From contig CAWJXK010000008.1 of the NCBI GenBank assembly GCA_963846855.1, forward strand, positions 1,922,001-1,986,000: a stretch of 64,000 nt of DNA. Reading direction: 5' to 3'. The notes under the pieces were generated by a model that had not been told where the DNA came from, searched no databases, and saw only the letters and a program-made list of their open reading frames with translations. Positions 35,891 to 44,892 of this stretch are shown one piece after another. The position numbers were made by a program, and so were the translations under genes. The DNA is from CAIWHR01 sp963846855. Lineage in GTDB: Bacteria > Pseudomonadota > Gammaproteobacteria > Burkholderiales > Casimicrobiaceae. Position 1 is the stretch's first letter; each line of letters opens with the position of its first letter.

Positions 35891-36777
35891 TTGCGCTTGT
35901 CGTGGTCGCTGTGGACGAGCTCGAACATCACGCTGCCGAGATAGGGCTTCGTCAGTGCCCCCCGGTCGCTGGTGTGCACCGCTGCCGATGAGACGAACTC
36001 GACGCCGCGCTTCTCGAGCTGCGCCACGGCAGCCGGCACGTCGGGCGCGCCTAGGCCGACGCGCTGCAGATGCTCCTCCCACGCCACATCCGCGGCAGAC
36101 GCGTCCGGCTCGATCAGCTGCAGATAGAAATTGCGGCTCGGGCTCTCCAGCAGCAGCCCCTTGGGCATGATGCCGAAGCGAACCTTGTTCGGCAGCGGCG
36201 TGAAGCCGAAGATCCGGGAGTAGAACTCGACCCAGTCCTGCGTACGGTCGGCGCCGATGTATTGGACGATGCCGAAGAAATGCAGGCCGGCGAACGCCGG
36301 CGGATGCGGGTCGACATTGGGGATGGGGACGAAATCGATGTCGTAGATCGAGAACTGGTCGTAGCGATCGACGAAGTAGATCAGGCTGTCGCCGACGCCG
36401 TGGATGGCCGGGATGTTGAGCTCCATCGCCCGCGCCCGCACCGGGATTCCCCAGGCGCCGAGGTCGAGCGCGCGGCGAAACGCGTGATCCGCATCGCGGA
36501 CCCGGACCGCGAACGCGCTGATCACCGGACGCTCGACGGGCTGCGCGGTGCGCGGGACGTCGGCGGGCTGCGCGTTGACGATGACATTCATCGAGCCCTG
36601 GCGATAAAGCTCGACCTCGCGGGAGCGATGCCGCGCGATCGGGCGAAAGCCCATCATTTCGAGCGTGCCGCCCAGCGCCTGCGGCTTCGAGGTCGCGAAC
36701 TCGATGTATTCGATGCCCTCGAACCCGATGGGGTTGGCCGGCTCGGGAACGCCCTCGCGGACTGTGTCGCTCGTCAC
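35887..36777 (-). CDS. 4-hydroxyphenylpyruvate dioxygenase-like VOC protein (QuiC C-domain-like)
   Basis: The 296-residue protein has two vicinal-oxygen-chelate halves like 4-hydroxyphenylpyruvate dioxygenase: IGFEGIEYIEFATSKPQALG opens the first, LHFFGIVQYIGADRTQDWVE the second, and SVMFELVHS supplies the last metal ligand. The same HPPD-like domain is fused behind the dehydratase domain in QuiC. Start is a GTG at 36777, with GAGGAG six bases upstream. It is the first of the coupled pair. A stand-alone hydroxyphenylpyruvate dioxygenase is the alternative, but it is short for one and lies with dehydroshikimate-type genes. Confidence 0.72.
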   Translation of the reverse strand: MTSDTVREGVPEPANPIGFEGIEYIEFATSKPQALGGTLEMMGFRPIARHRSREVELYRQGSMNVIVNAQPADVPRTAQPVERPVISAFAVRVRDADHAFRRALDLGAWGIPVRARAMELNIPAIHGVGDSLIYFVDRYDQFSIYDIDFVPIPNVDPHPPAFAGLHFFGIVQYIGADRTQDWVEFYSRIFGFTPLPNKVRFGIMPKGLLLESPSRNFYLQLIEPDASAADVAWEEHLQRVGLGAPDVPAAVAQLEKRGVEFVSSAAVHTSDRGALTKPYLGSVMFELVHSDHDKRK

Positions 36778-36894
36778 ATTCGCTCCTCGTCGTTTCGCAT
36801 GCGCACAGGAAAGCGGCAAGGGATGCTCGGTCGGGGCGGTCTCCGCGACATCAGGGCATCGGATCGCCGACGGCACCAGATGGATGCTCCGCCG

Positions 36895-36921
36895 TTTGGC
36901 ATCACCTGACGGAATGCCAAA
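36895..36921. promoter_or_regulatory. 27-bp palindrome upstream of the split quiC genes
   Basis: TTTGGCAT at 36895-36902 and ATGCCAAA at 36914-36921 are perfect mirrors with 11 bases between. The site lies about 120 bp before the VOC gene, in the 295-bp gap after aroD. The gap contains no gene. An operator for a local regulator is the likely meaning; the regulator is not identified. Confidence 0.5.
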
Positions 36922-37072
36922 TGATACGTGTCACTGACGTTGCGCGCCAGTTCGTCGCCGTGTCGCGAAGATCGGCACGTGCCGCGCCGCTGCGCATGGG
37001 TCGCGACCGAGGCGCCGCCAACGACACGATCCGCTGTGATGACTGGAGGCGCGCGTCCACGGCCTCCATGAC

Positions 37073-37852
37073 TCAGTGTCCGCCACGCGCGCGGCGGATG
37101 ACCTCGTAGACGGCGACGAGATCGGCGATCGGCATCTGCCCCGGCGCCGAACTGCCCTCGCCGACCGCGAAGCTCAGCGACGAGCCAAACACGCCGCCGA
37201 TCATCCGGGTCACGGCACCGAGCGGCCCCATCGACATGCTGATCAGCGGGATGCGCGCCTTTGCCTCGGCCCGCGAGGTCGCAGCCAGCAGCGTCAGCAC
37301 GTCGCCGCGGTCGCGCGGCATCACCGCGACCTTGGCGACGTCGCCGCCCAGTCGTTCGGCCTCGAGAAATCGCTGAACGAGGAATTCCTGCCCGGGTGTG
37401 TAGGCGAAATTGTGATACGAAAGGATGACCCGAGTCGCGCTCGCGTGCGCCGCCGTTACGACGCGGCGCAGATGGTCGGCGTCGTTGCTCATCTCGAAAT
37501 CCAGGAAATCGACCAGGCCGCTCGCGCCGACGGCATCGTACAGGCGCACGACGCCCTCGTCGTCGAGCGCGATCGGCTCGCCGCCCTCCTTCGTCGAGCG
37601 CCGCGTGAAGATGATCGGGGCGTCGCCCGCGATTGCGCGCAGCGCCTTGCCGGTGTCCAGCACCGCCGTCACATCGCCGATGGCGTCGAAATAGTCGACG
37701 CGCCATTCGATGACGTCCGGCTTCTTGGCGACGACGGCCTTCGCCTCCGCAAGCACGCGCTCGCGCGTCCGGCCGACGAGAGGCGAGCAGATCAGCGGCG
37801 TGTCTCCGCCGAGCCTGCGCCCTCTGATATCGATGACCTTGGACGGATTCAT
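37073..37852 (-). CDS. aroD: Type I 3-dehydroquinate dehydratase
   Basis: This 259-residue TIM-barrel enzyme interconverts 3-dehydroquinate and 3-dehydroshikimate through a Schiff base. The catalytic residues can be placed: Glu in VIEWRVDYF, His in ILSYHNFAY and Lys in GDVAKVAVMPR; SMSMGPLG follows as in the family. Proteobacteria with a biosynthetic type II enzyme often keep a type I enzyme for quinate catabolism, and the TRAP and quiC neighbours point that way. Confidence 0.9.
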   Translation of the reverse strand: MNPSKVIDIRGRRLGGDTPLICSPLVGRTRERVLAEAKAVVAKKPDVIEWRVDYFDAIGDVTAVLDTGKALRAIAGDAPIIFTRRSTKEGGEPIALDDEGVVRLYDAVGASGLVDFLDFEMSNDADHLRRVVTAAHASATRVILSYHNFAYTPGQEFLVQRFLEAERLGGDVAKVAVMPRDRGDVLTLLAATSRAEAKARIPLISMSMGPLGAVTRMIGGVFGSSLSFAVGEGSSAPGQMPIADLVAVYEVIRRARGGH

Positions 37853-37937
37853 GCTCGTTCCCCTCGTGCGAGCTCGATTATCGCATCCGCCGCTCTATCC
37901 GGCGCAGGCCGGGCGACTCGCGGACGCCGACTTGAGT

Positions 37938-38771
37938 TCAGTACGCGATCTTCGCCACGGCGCGGAGCTCGTCGGGCGTTGCCGTACCGAAGCCGAAGAA
38001 CTCGAGGTACGCCGGGATCATTTCAAAAAGCATGTCGGTGCCGACGACATAAGGGCAGCCTTTCTCTTTCGCGGCCTTGAGGAGTGGCGTGATCTCCTGC
38101 TTCATCACGACCTCGCCAACGAAGGCCCGCGGCGAGAGTCGGGTCGGGTCGAACGGCAAGGGATCGGCGGCGTTCATCCCGAGTGGCGTTGCATTGACCA
38201 CGAGATCGTAGCCCGCGGGATCGTTGCCTCGCTCCGCGATGTCAATCTGGGGATAGTGCTTCCGCAACCGGCCTGCGAGTCCACTCGCCGCCTCGCCGTA
38301 CGTATCGTATAGCGCAATCGCCGCGACGCTCTCCGCAGCAAGCGATGCGGCAATTGCCGACCCGACGCCACCTGCGCCGACGACTAGGCACCTTGCACCG
38401 GTGAACCGGAATCCCTTGCGCGCGAGACCGCGCGTGAATCCTGCTCCGTCGAACATGTCGGCCAGCAGCGAGCCGTCCGGGCGCTTCAGCAGCGCATTCG
38501 CGGAGCCCGCGATCTTCGCGGTCGTGGTCGCGGCGTCGGCGAGCGCGACGGTGGTCACCTTGTGCGGCATCGTGACGAGCGCGCCGTGCAGATTGGTGAG
38601 CTTCGACAGCGACTTGAGGAATGCCGGGTAATCCTCGGCTCTGCAACCCATGGGCACCACGACCGCGTCGATGCCGGTATGCTCGAACCACGGGTTGTAG
38701 ATTAACGGCGCCTTGAATGCCTCGGTCGGATACCCGATGTGCGCAATCAATTGGGTCTTGCCGCTGATCAT
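37938..38771 (-). CDS. Shikimate/quinate dehydrogenase (AroE family)
   Basis: The 277-residue NAD(P)-dependent dehydrogenase would interconvert shikimate and 3-dehydroshikimate, or quinate and 3-dehydroquinate. The catalytic Lys lies in GALVTMPHK and the Asp in ADMFDGAGFTRG; the nucleotide fold is LVVGAGGVGSAIAASLA. The ATG at 38771 forms an ATGA overlap with the stop of an upstream dehydrogenase remnant. Placed between TRAP genes and aroD, it is more likely catabolic than the housekeeping AroE. Confidence 0.85.
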   Translation of the reverse strand: MISGKTQLIAHIGYPTEAFKAPLIYNPWFEHTGIDAVVVPMGCRAEDYPAFLKSLSKLTNLHGALVTMPHKVTTVALADAATTTAKIAGSANALLKRPDGSLLADMFDGAGFTRGLARKGFRFTGARCLVVGAGGVGSAIAASLAAESVAAIALYDTYGEAASGLAGRLRKHYPQIDIAERGNDPAGYDLVVNATPLGMNAADPLPFDPTRLSPRAFVGEVVMKQEITPLLKAAKEKGCPYVVGTDMLFEMIPAYLEFFGFGTATPDELRAVAKIAY

Positions 38772-39070
38772 GCCGACCTCGGAACGGCATCGACGGAAGC
38801 GGGTTCGTCCAGCGTGCTGATGAGCCGTCCCGACGGCGCGGCTTTGGAGATGGCTTCGGCGACGCGCAGATTTTGCAATCCGTCGCGAGCGCTCACCAAT
38901 GGCCCGGCCTCGCCGCAAATCACCGCGGCGAAATGCTCGATTTGGGTCGCCAGCGGATTCTCACGCCATAGCGGCATCGTCCGCGTCGCGTACGGCTTGA
39001 CCCAGAAGCCTTCGGCATCGCGGAGCCCGATCAACCGGGCATCGGCAACAATGATGCGTGCGCTGCTCAT
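38768..39070 (-). pseudogene. C-terminal remnant of a Gfo/Idh/MocA dehydrogenase
   Basis: About 100 residues are left, with the typical C-terminal region of this family (ATQIEHFAAVICGE, then PLVSARDGLQNLRVAEAI). The whole Rossmann domain and the EKP motif are missing; upstream lies the end of the TRAP permease gene. The frame is still open and its stop overlaps the aroE-like start by four bases. It looks like a deletion that joined the TRAP operon to aroE while keeping translational coupling. The start at 39070 is arbitrary. Confidence 0.72.
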
Positions 39071-39113
39071 GGACGGTGTTGCCGGCGCGGCGCCCGCTCT
39101 TTCGGCGACGCCA

Positions 39114-40415
39114 TCAGCCCGTGTAGCCGAATAGTCGTGGCAGGAACAGCACCGTGGCCGGCACGTAGGTGATGATGAGCAGGGCAATAAACATGACGCC
39201 GAGAAAAGGCATCACCTCACGCACCATATCGCGCAGCGAAACGTTGGCGATCTTCGTCATCATGAACAGCAACAGCCCATAGGGGGGAGTGACGAGTCCG
39301 AACATGATGTTCGTCACAGCCATTACGCCGAAATGCACCGGATCGACACCCAGCGCCATGGCCGTCGGGAGCAGGACCGGCAGGATGACGAGAATGATCG
39401 TCGTGCCCTCCAGAAAGCAGCCCAGCACGAGCAGGATCACATTGACGAGCAGCAGGAAGCCGGTCCGCGACAGGCTGGTGGCGGTCAGGATGGCGCTCAC
39501 GGTCTTCGGGATGTTCTCGATGGTGATCACGTAGTTCAATGCCATCGCACCCGCGATCAGCATGCCGATGGACACCGTCGTGCGAGCGCTCATGGTGAGG
39601 GAGCGGTAGATGTCGCGCGGACCGATGCTCCGGTAAAGCCCGCCGGCGATCAGCAGCGCGTAGGCAGCAGCCATGGCCGCGGCCTCGGTGGGCGTGGTGA
39701 TGCCGCTGTACATGCAGGTGAAGAGGATGATCGGCATCAGGAGCGCCGGAAACGCCTCCTTCGTGATGCGGGGCATCTCGCGCAGGGGCACGCGCGCTTC
39801 CACCGGAAAATTGCGGCGCTTGCCCACGGCGACGATCAGCGCCATCTGCACGGCGCCGATCAGCAGCCCGGGGATCACACCACCGAGAAACAGATAGCCC
39901 ACCGAGGTATCCGACACCAGCGAATAGACGACCAGCGGGATCGACGGCGGGATGATCGGTCCGATCGTGGCCGCGACGGACGTCAGCGCCGCGGCGAAGG
40001 CCGGCGGGTATTTTCCTTCGCGCGTCATCAGGGCCTGCATGAGTTTGCCCGCGCCGGCGGCATCGGCCAGCGCAGACCCCGACATGCTGGAAAAAACGAT
40101 GGCCTGCGCAACGTTGACCAGAGCCAGTCCGCCGCGGAAGCGACCCACGAGCGCGTTGCAGAACCGCACCAGCCTGTCCATGATGCTGCCGGCGTTCATG
40201 AATTCGGCCGCGAGGACGAACAGCGGGATGGCGAGCAGCAGATAACTGGTCATCATTCCGTTGAGAATCTGCTCCGCCGCGGTGCCCACATCCAGATGCG
40301 CGGTCAGCAGGTACAGCACCGATCCGCCGACCATGGCCAGCCCGATCGGGAGCCCGAGCAGGCTCAGGGCGACAATGGTCAGCAGGGCGAGGGTGAATGG
40401 ACTCGGCAGGCTCAT
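39114..40415 (-). CDS. dctM: TRAP transporter large permease DctM
   Basis: This 433-residue integral membrane protein is the ion-coupled transport subunit of a tripartite (TRAP) importer. It is almost wholly hydrophobic, with about 12 helices and conserved pieces such as FSSMSGSALADAAGAGKLM and GLVTPPYGLLLF. The ATG overlaps the dctQ stop by four bases. The importer's cargo is probably an organic acid; the neighbours suggest quinate, shikimate or a related compound. Confidence 0.95.
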   Translation of the reverse strand: MSLPSPFTLALLTIVALSLLGLPIGLAMVGGSVLYLLTAHLDVGTAAEQILNGMMTSYLLLAIPLFVLAAEFMNAGSIMDRLVRFCNALVGRFRGGLALVNVAQAIVFSSMSGSALADAAGAGKLMQALMTREGKYPPAFAAALTSVAATIGPIIPPSIPLVVYSLVSDTSVGYLFLGGVIPGLLIGAVQMALIVAVGKRRNFPVEARVPLREMPRITKEAFPALLMPIILFTCMYSGITTPTEAAAMAAAYALLIAGGLYRSIGPRDIYRSLTMSARTTVSIGMLIAGAMALNYVITIENIPKTVSAILTATSLSRTGFLLLVNVILLVLGCFLEGTTIILVILPVLLPTAMALGVDPVHFGVMAVTNIMFGLVTPPYGLLLFMMTKIANVSLRDMVREVMPFLGVMFIALLIITYVPATVLFLPRLFGYTG

Positions 40416-40927
40416 GGCGCGCGCGCTTCGTCGGCCGCTGCGTCGGCAAGCGGTTCACCGCGTAGCGCCTCCCACAGCAACCACAGGTAGCGCAGGATCG
40501 TGGCCACCACGAAGATGAGATAGACCGAATAGAGCCAGTCGAGCCGAATGTTGAGGTACGACGACTGCTCGACCTTCATGAACGTGACGTACTTGTAGGT
40601 GCCGGGAAGCGACAGGCTGTACAGGACGACGGTCGCGACCGAGACAATGATCGCCATCACGCGGCGCACGCGCGGCTTGGCGACCGACGTGAAGATGTCG
40701 AAGCGGATCTCGTCCTGCTCCTTCAGCGCCAGCCCGGTGCCGAGCAGCACCATCCAGAGCCAGCAGATGACCACGGTCTCGGTGGACCAGCCGGTCGGCA
40801 GATTGAGGACATAGCGGAAGACGATCTGGCAGAGGAACGCGACGAACATGATGCCGAGCAGCGCGGCAATCACGTTTTCTGCTCGGCGCTGCACCCAGCC
40901 GGCCACCCTTACGATGAATGAACTCAT
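40412..40927 (-). CDS. dctQ: TRAP transporter small permease DctQ
   Basis: This 171-residue protein has the four-helix DctQ pattern, including WSTETVVICWLWMVLLGTGLA and DEIRFDIFT. The ATG at 40927 was preferred over a GTG six codons upstream because MSSFIVRVAGWVQ is a normal family start and GGGGAC precedes it. It sits between dctP and dctM. Confidence 0.92.
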   Translation of the reverse strand: MSSFIVRVAGWVQRRAENVIAALLGIMFVAFLCQIVFRYVLNLPTGWSTETVVICWLWMVLLGTGLALKEQDEIRFDIFTSVAKPRVRRVMAIIVSVATVVLYSLSLPGTYKYVTFMKVEQSSYLNIRLDWLYSVYLIFVVATILRYLWLLWEALRGEPLADAAADEARAP

Positions 40928-41053
40928 GCTCGTCCCCGTCCGCACGAACGCCTATGGCCGGCGCCAGACACCGCACGCATTCGCCGCATCGCCTTGCGTG
41001 CCGCGCCGGTCGCGAGCCGCATCGGCGGCCCGCGGCTTTTCATCCTGCCACGA

Positions 41054-42067
41054 CTACTTGACCGCGAGGATCTTGTCGAGGATCCCCGGCGCCCAGGACT
41101 TCGCCTCGTCAGAGGCGAGGTAGACCTTCTGGGCGTAGGCGCGGAATGAAGGAATGTCGGGTGGATAGACGTCGAGCCCGCGCTTCTTGAAGTCGTCGGC
41201 CAGCTCCGTCTCGCGCTTCAGGTGCTCCCCCACGCTCCAGGCGAGCTCCTTGTCGACGGCCGCCTGGAAACTCTTCTGTTGCGCCGGACTCATCGCGTTC
41301 CACGACTTCTGGTTCATGCAGAGCACATCGAAGGCGACAAGATGCGACGTCAGCACGATCTGCGACATAACCTCGTAGAACTTCATGTTCTGCACGTTGG
41401 GCAGCGGATTGTCCTGCCCGTCGATCGCACCGGTCTGCAGGCCCGTATAGGTTTCCGCGTAGGCCATCGGCGTGGGATTCGCGCCGAGCGAGCGGCCGAG
41501 CAGCTGCCACGCATCGCCGGGAGGCATCCGCAGCTTGATGCCGGACATGTCCGCCGGAGTGCTGATCTTCTTCTTGGGCTTGAGGCCCACCTGCCGTGTG
41601 CCGTAGAAGGTCGGCCCGAGGATCTTGATCTTCAGCTGATCCTCGGCCTGTTTCTTCATCTGCGTGCCGAGGTCGCTCGCGAAGAACGCGAGCACGTGGT
41701 GGGCGTCGCGGAAGGTGTAGGCGGACGTCAGCACCGACCAGGCAGGCAGCTGCTTGCTGATGTCCTGCGGCGCGATGTTGCCCATCTCCAGATTGTCCCG
41801 CTGCAGCGCAACAAGCTCGGTACCCTGCTTGAACAGCGTGCCGCCGTAGTACGGCTCGATCTGGAATGTCGCCTCGACGTCCTTCGACAGCATGCGCATC
41901 ATGTCGGCACGGATGTCCTTGTCCGAGAACACCGCGGCGAAACGCAGCTTCGGCTTGTCCTGCGCCCAAGCGGGCAAGGCCTGCGTTGCGGCAAGTGCAA
42001 GGCCGGCCTTGAGCAGCGTACGACGGCGAATCCTGAATTCATGATTTCTCCTTGATGACGATTGCAA
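41054..42067 (-). CDS. dctP: TRAP transporter solute-binding protein DctP (start region probably frameshifted)
   Basis: The periplasmic receptor of the TRAP system has a twin-arginine-like export signal (RRRTLLKAGLALAATQALPAWA). Family features follow, such as the arginine-containing KLRMPPGDAWQLLG and GLQTGAIDGQDNPLPN. A strong AAGGAG lies just before an ATG at 42042, but that ATG is out of frame with the protein. In the protein's own frame the only start upstream is a TTG at 42067 with no ribosome site. One missing base between 42042 and about 42034 would place the ATG in frame. Either a real frameshift or a sequence error is likely; annotated coordinates use the TTG. Confidence 0.82.
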   Translation of the reverse strand: MQSSSRRNHEFRIRRRTLLKAGLALAATQALPAWAQDKPKLRFAAVFSDKDIRADMMRMLSKDVEATFQIEPYYGGTLFKQGTELVALQRDNLEMGNIAPQDISKQLPAWSVLTSAYTFRDAHHVLAFFASDLGTQMKKQAEDQLKIKILGPTFYGTRQVGLKPKKKISTPADMSGIKLRMPPGDAWQLLGRSLGANPTPMAYAETYTGLQTGAIDGQDNPLPNVQNMKFYEVMSQIVLTSHLVAFDVLCMNQKSWNAMSPAQQKSFQAAVDKELAWSVGEHLKRETELADDFKKRGLDVYPPDIPSFRAYAQKVYLASDEAKSWAPGILDKILAVK

Positions 42068-42119
42068 CTACCGGGTTGGCGCGGTGGCGCGGGCACAAGC
42101 ATGTCGCAGCAATTCCTTC

Positions 42120-43022
42120 TTATAGAGCAAATGGTTCACAAGCGTCACTTCGTGACCGCGGCCGTGGGCCGGAGGCGGATGCGGTCGCGCGCTGGCGATG
42201 AACCGGCTCTGGGTTCGCAGCCCTCGAGTGGCTCTTGGCGACAACGAGCGCGAGGCGGGCGACCTCCTCCGCGCCGACGGCCTTGGTCAACGCGACACGC
42301 GGGATCTCCAGCGCGTAGGGAATGTCCTGCGGCATCTGCGCGAGGATGCCGCGCACGTCGATTCCGCCTTCGCCGGGAAATTGGCGCTCGTCGCGCGCGG
42401 TATGAATGATTCCCGCCATCGTGACGGGAACCTCTTTCGCGGCATCGCAGACGTGCGCGAAGCGGAACCACTCCCGCGGCAGCGTGGCGAGCTGCTCGAG
42501 CGTCGAGTCGGACCGCCCGAAATGCAGCATGTCGACGAGGATCCCGGCATTGCTCCGGTTCACCGCGCGCACCACGCGCGCCGCCTCCGCAAGATTGCCC
42601 GTCTCTGTCCAGTGCGGGAATTCGAGGCTCACGAAGATGCCGCGCGCCTCCGCAAGATCGCACAGCCGCGCGAACCGCGCGATCTTCCGCTCGTGGTCCG
42701 GGTCGGGCAGCTGCGCGATGAGGTGATGCGCGCCCAGTTCCGCGGTCGCGTCGAGCTCCGCAATGAAATCCTCCGGCTCGAGCGACGGGTCCATCCGGAA
42801 GAGCTCGGCGTCATGCACCGCGACGCCCGTGTCGGCGAGCCTCGTCTTCGTCGCCTTCATCAGCGCGCCGTCGCGCGCGAGGTCGTAAAGCACTTCGTCG
42901 GGCGTCACGCGCGTCATTCGCAGTCCGACGTACCGATAACCCATGCGCGCCGCCACGTCGATCACTTCCGGCGGCGTCAGCGACAGCACCGTCAGGTGCG
43001 CGAGCGAGTAGTCGTGCTTCAT
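42120..43022 (-). CDS. Sugar phosphate isomerase/epimerase-like TIM barrel
   Basis: The 300-residue protein has the AP-endonuclease-2/xylose-isomerase fold: PPEVIDVAARMGYRYVGLR at the start, VSLEFPHWTE with a likely metal-binding Glu, and GILVDMLHFGRS with an Asp/His pair. Relatives are inosose dehydratases, hydroxypyruvate isomerases and 3-dehydroshikimate dehydratases. The last 30 residues are arginine- and serine-rich and not typical of the fold. It lies between the thiamine-diphosphate enzyme and dctP, so it may act on the same imported substrate. Confidence 0.78.
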   Translation of the reverse strand: MKHDYSLAHLTVLSLTPPEVIDVAARMGYRYVGLRMTRVTPDEVLYDLARDGALMKATKTRLADTGVAVHDAELFRMDPSLEPEDFIAELDATAELGAHHLIAQLPDPDHERKIARFARLCDLAEARGIFVSLEFPHWTETGNLAEAARVVRAVNRSNAGILVDMLHFGRSDSTLEQLATLPREWFRFAHVCDAAKEVPVTMAGIIHTARDERQFPGEGGIDVRGILAQMPQDIPYALEIPRVALTKAVGAEEVARLALVVAKSHSRAANPEPVHRQRATASASGPRPRSRSDACEPFAL

Positions 43023-43074
43023 GGTCGGAGCCCGTGTCTTGGCGATGGAATCGTCTCGGTTACGTGTGCCGCGA

Positions 43075-44841
43075 TCAGCCGCCCGTGGCGACGTGATGGA
43101 CCTTCTTGCCGGGCGAATAGATGTCCATGATGTTCCAGTGCCCGGCCGTCGGGACCGGCTCGTTCTGCATGTAGACATCGATGACGACGGGCCGCTTCGA
43201 CCGGATCGCCTTTTGCAGCGCCGGCTTGAACTCGTCCGCCGACCCCACCTTGACGCCGTCGATGCCGTAGGCGCGGGCGATCGCCGCGTAGTCCGGCGAC
43301 CACGACTTGCCATCCTTTTCGAACACCGTGCCGAAAGTCGTGCCGTAATGCGCGGCCTCGAGGCCGGCGATGGTGCCGAACGCATGGTTGTTCATGATCA
43401 CCCAGACCACCGCGATGTCCTCCTCGAACGCGGTGGCGAGCGCCGCCGGGTTCTGGCCGAAGCCGCCGTCGCCCACCAGCGCCACGACGACGCGGTCGGG
43501 GCACGCGACCTTGGCGCCCAGCGCGGCGGGGGATCCGAACCCCATCGTCGCGAAGCCACCAGGCGTGAAGATCGTCCCCGGCGTGTAGATCGGGAACTGC
43601 TGGCCTACGCCGTTCTTGTTCCAGCCCACATCCGTGCAGATCAGCGCATCGCGCGGCAGCGCTTCGCGCAGGTCGGCCAGGATCCGCTCGGGACGCATGG
43701 GCCACGCGTCGCTTTCCATCGCCTTCTTGTTCCCGGCGACGAAGGCCTTCCGGTTCGCCGCCATTTCCGCGAGGAGCTTCGGCCGCTGCACGCCCTTGGG
43801 CGCGATCCTTCGGACGACGCGGTTCAACACCTTCAGCGCTTCCCTGAGGTCGGCCACCGCGCCGATCGCCACCGGATAGTTGCGGCCAATTTCTGCGGGG
43901 TCGATGTCGATCTGGATCAGCTTCGACGGCGGGAAGCTGAACGTGTATTGATCCTCCCATGAGCTGCAGTCGGCTTCGGAGAACCGCGTGCCGAGGCCGA
44001 GGATCCAGTCGGCGCCCTTGCACTTGTCGTTGATGAACTTGGTGCCCCAGAAGCCCGTCATCCCGAGGATCAGCGGATGGTCGTCGGGCAGTGCGCCCTT
44101 CCCCATCAGCGTGTGCGCGACCGGCAGCGACAGGTGCTCGGCGAATTCGCGCATCTCGTCGGCGGCATCGGCGAGCAGGACGCCGCCGCCGACGTACAGC
44201 AGCGGCGTCTTCGCCTTGAGCAGCTGGCGCACGATCTCCTCCGCGGATTCGTCGTCGAGCGACGGCTTGCGCAGCACCTTGGTGTTGTCGAGCGCGCGCT
44301 TCCACAGCGCGACGTCGATCTCCTTCGAGAAGATGTCCATCGGCACGTCGACCAGCACCGGGCCCGGGCGGCCGCTCTCGGCCAGCGCGAACGCCTTCTC
44401 GATGATTTCCGGGAAGAGGTGCGGCGAATCCACGCGCCACGCGCGCTTGACGAACGGTCGGTAGATTTCGTATTGCGATGCGTCCGCATGCAGGTTCACT
44501 TCCTGATGCGGGTGCTTGCCGAAATAGTGCGACGGCACGTCGCCGGCGATCACGACCATCGGGATCGAGTCGAGCGCCGCGTTGGCGACGCCGGTCGCCG
44601 CATTGGTGAGCCCCGGGGAGAGGTGCGTCAGCAAGACGGACGTCGTCTTCGACGCGCGTGCGTAGCCGTCGGCCGCGTGTGCCGCGATCTGCTCGTGCCG
44701 CGTGTTGACGAACTTGATCTTCTTGCTCCTGGAGAGCGCCGCGAGCACCGCGATGTTGGTGTGGCCGCACAGCCCGAAGATGTGGCGGACGCCGCGCGCC
44801 TCGAGGTATTTCACCAGCTGGTTCGCAATCGTGTCCTTCAT
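43075..44841 (-). CDS. Thiamine-diphosphate-dependent lyase/carboligase (acetolactate-synthase-like)
   Basis: The 588-residue protein has the three-domain acetolactate synthase/pyruvate decarboxylase architecture. The catalytic Glu is in FVNTRHEQIAAHAADGYAR and the cofactor-binding motif is ALVGDGGFGQNPAALATAFE, ending in MNNHAFGT. It is not a clear acetolactate synthase: SPGLTNAATGVANAA replaces the usual SGPGATN pattern and no small subunit accompanies it. Related enzymes include oxalyl-CoA decarboxylase, 2-hydroxyacyl-CoA lyase, sulfopyruvate decarboxylase and glyoxylate carboligase. The next genes suggest it yields or uses an aldehyde or acyl-CoA. Reaction unknown. Confidence 0.8.
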   Translation of the reverse strand: MKDTIANQLVKYLEARGVRHIFGLCGHTNIAVLAALSRSKKIKFVNTRHEQIAAHAADGYARASKTTSVLLTHLSPGLTNAATGVANAALDSIPMVVIAGDVPSHYFGKHPHQEVNLHADASQYEIYRPFVKRAWRVDSPHLFPEIIEKAFALAESGRPGPVLVDVPMDIFSKEIDVALWKRALDNTKVLRKPSLDDESAEEIVRQLLKAKTPLLYVGGGVLLADAADEMREFAEHLSLPVAHTLMGKGALPDDHPLILGMTGFWGTKFINDKCKGADWILGLGTRFSEADCSSWEDQYTFSFPPSKLIQIDIDPAEIGRNYPVAIGAVADLREALKVLNRVVRRIAPKGVQRPKLLAEMAANRKAFVAGNKKAMESDAWPMRPERILADLREALPRDALICTDVGWNKNGVGQQFPIYTPGTIFTPGGFATMGFGSPAALGAKVACPDRVVVALVGDGGFGQNPAALATAFEEDIAVVWVIMNNHAFGTIAGLEAAHYGTTFGTVFEKDGKSWSPDYAAIARAYGIDGVKVGSADEFKPALQKAIRSKRPVVIDVYMQNEPVPTAGHWNIMDIYSPGKKVHHVATGG

Positions 44842-44892
44842 CGCTTGCTCCTTCGGTCCTTGCGCACGCGCATCCGCCGCGCGCGATGTCGT

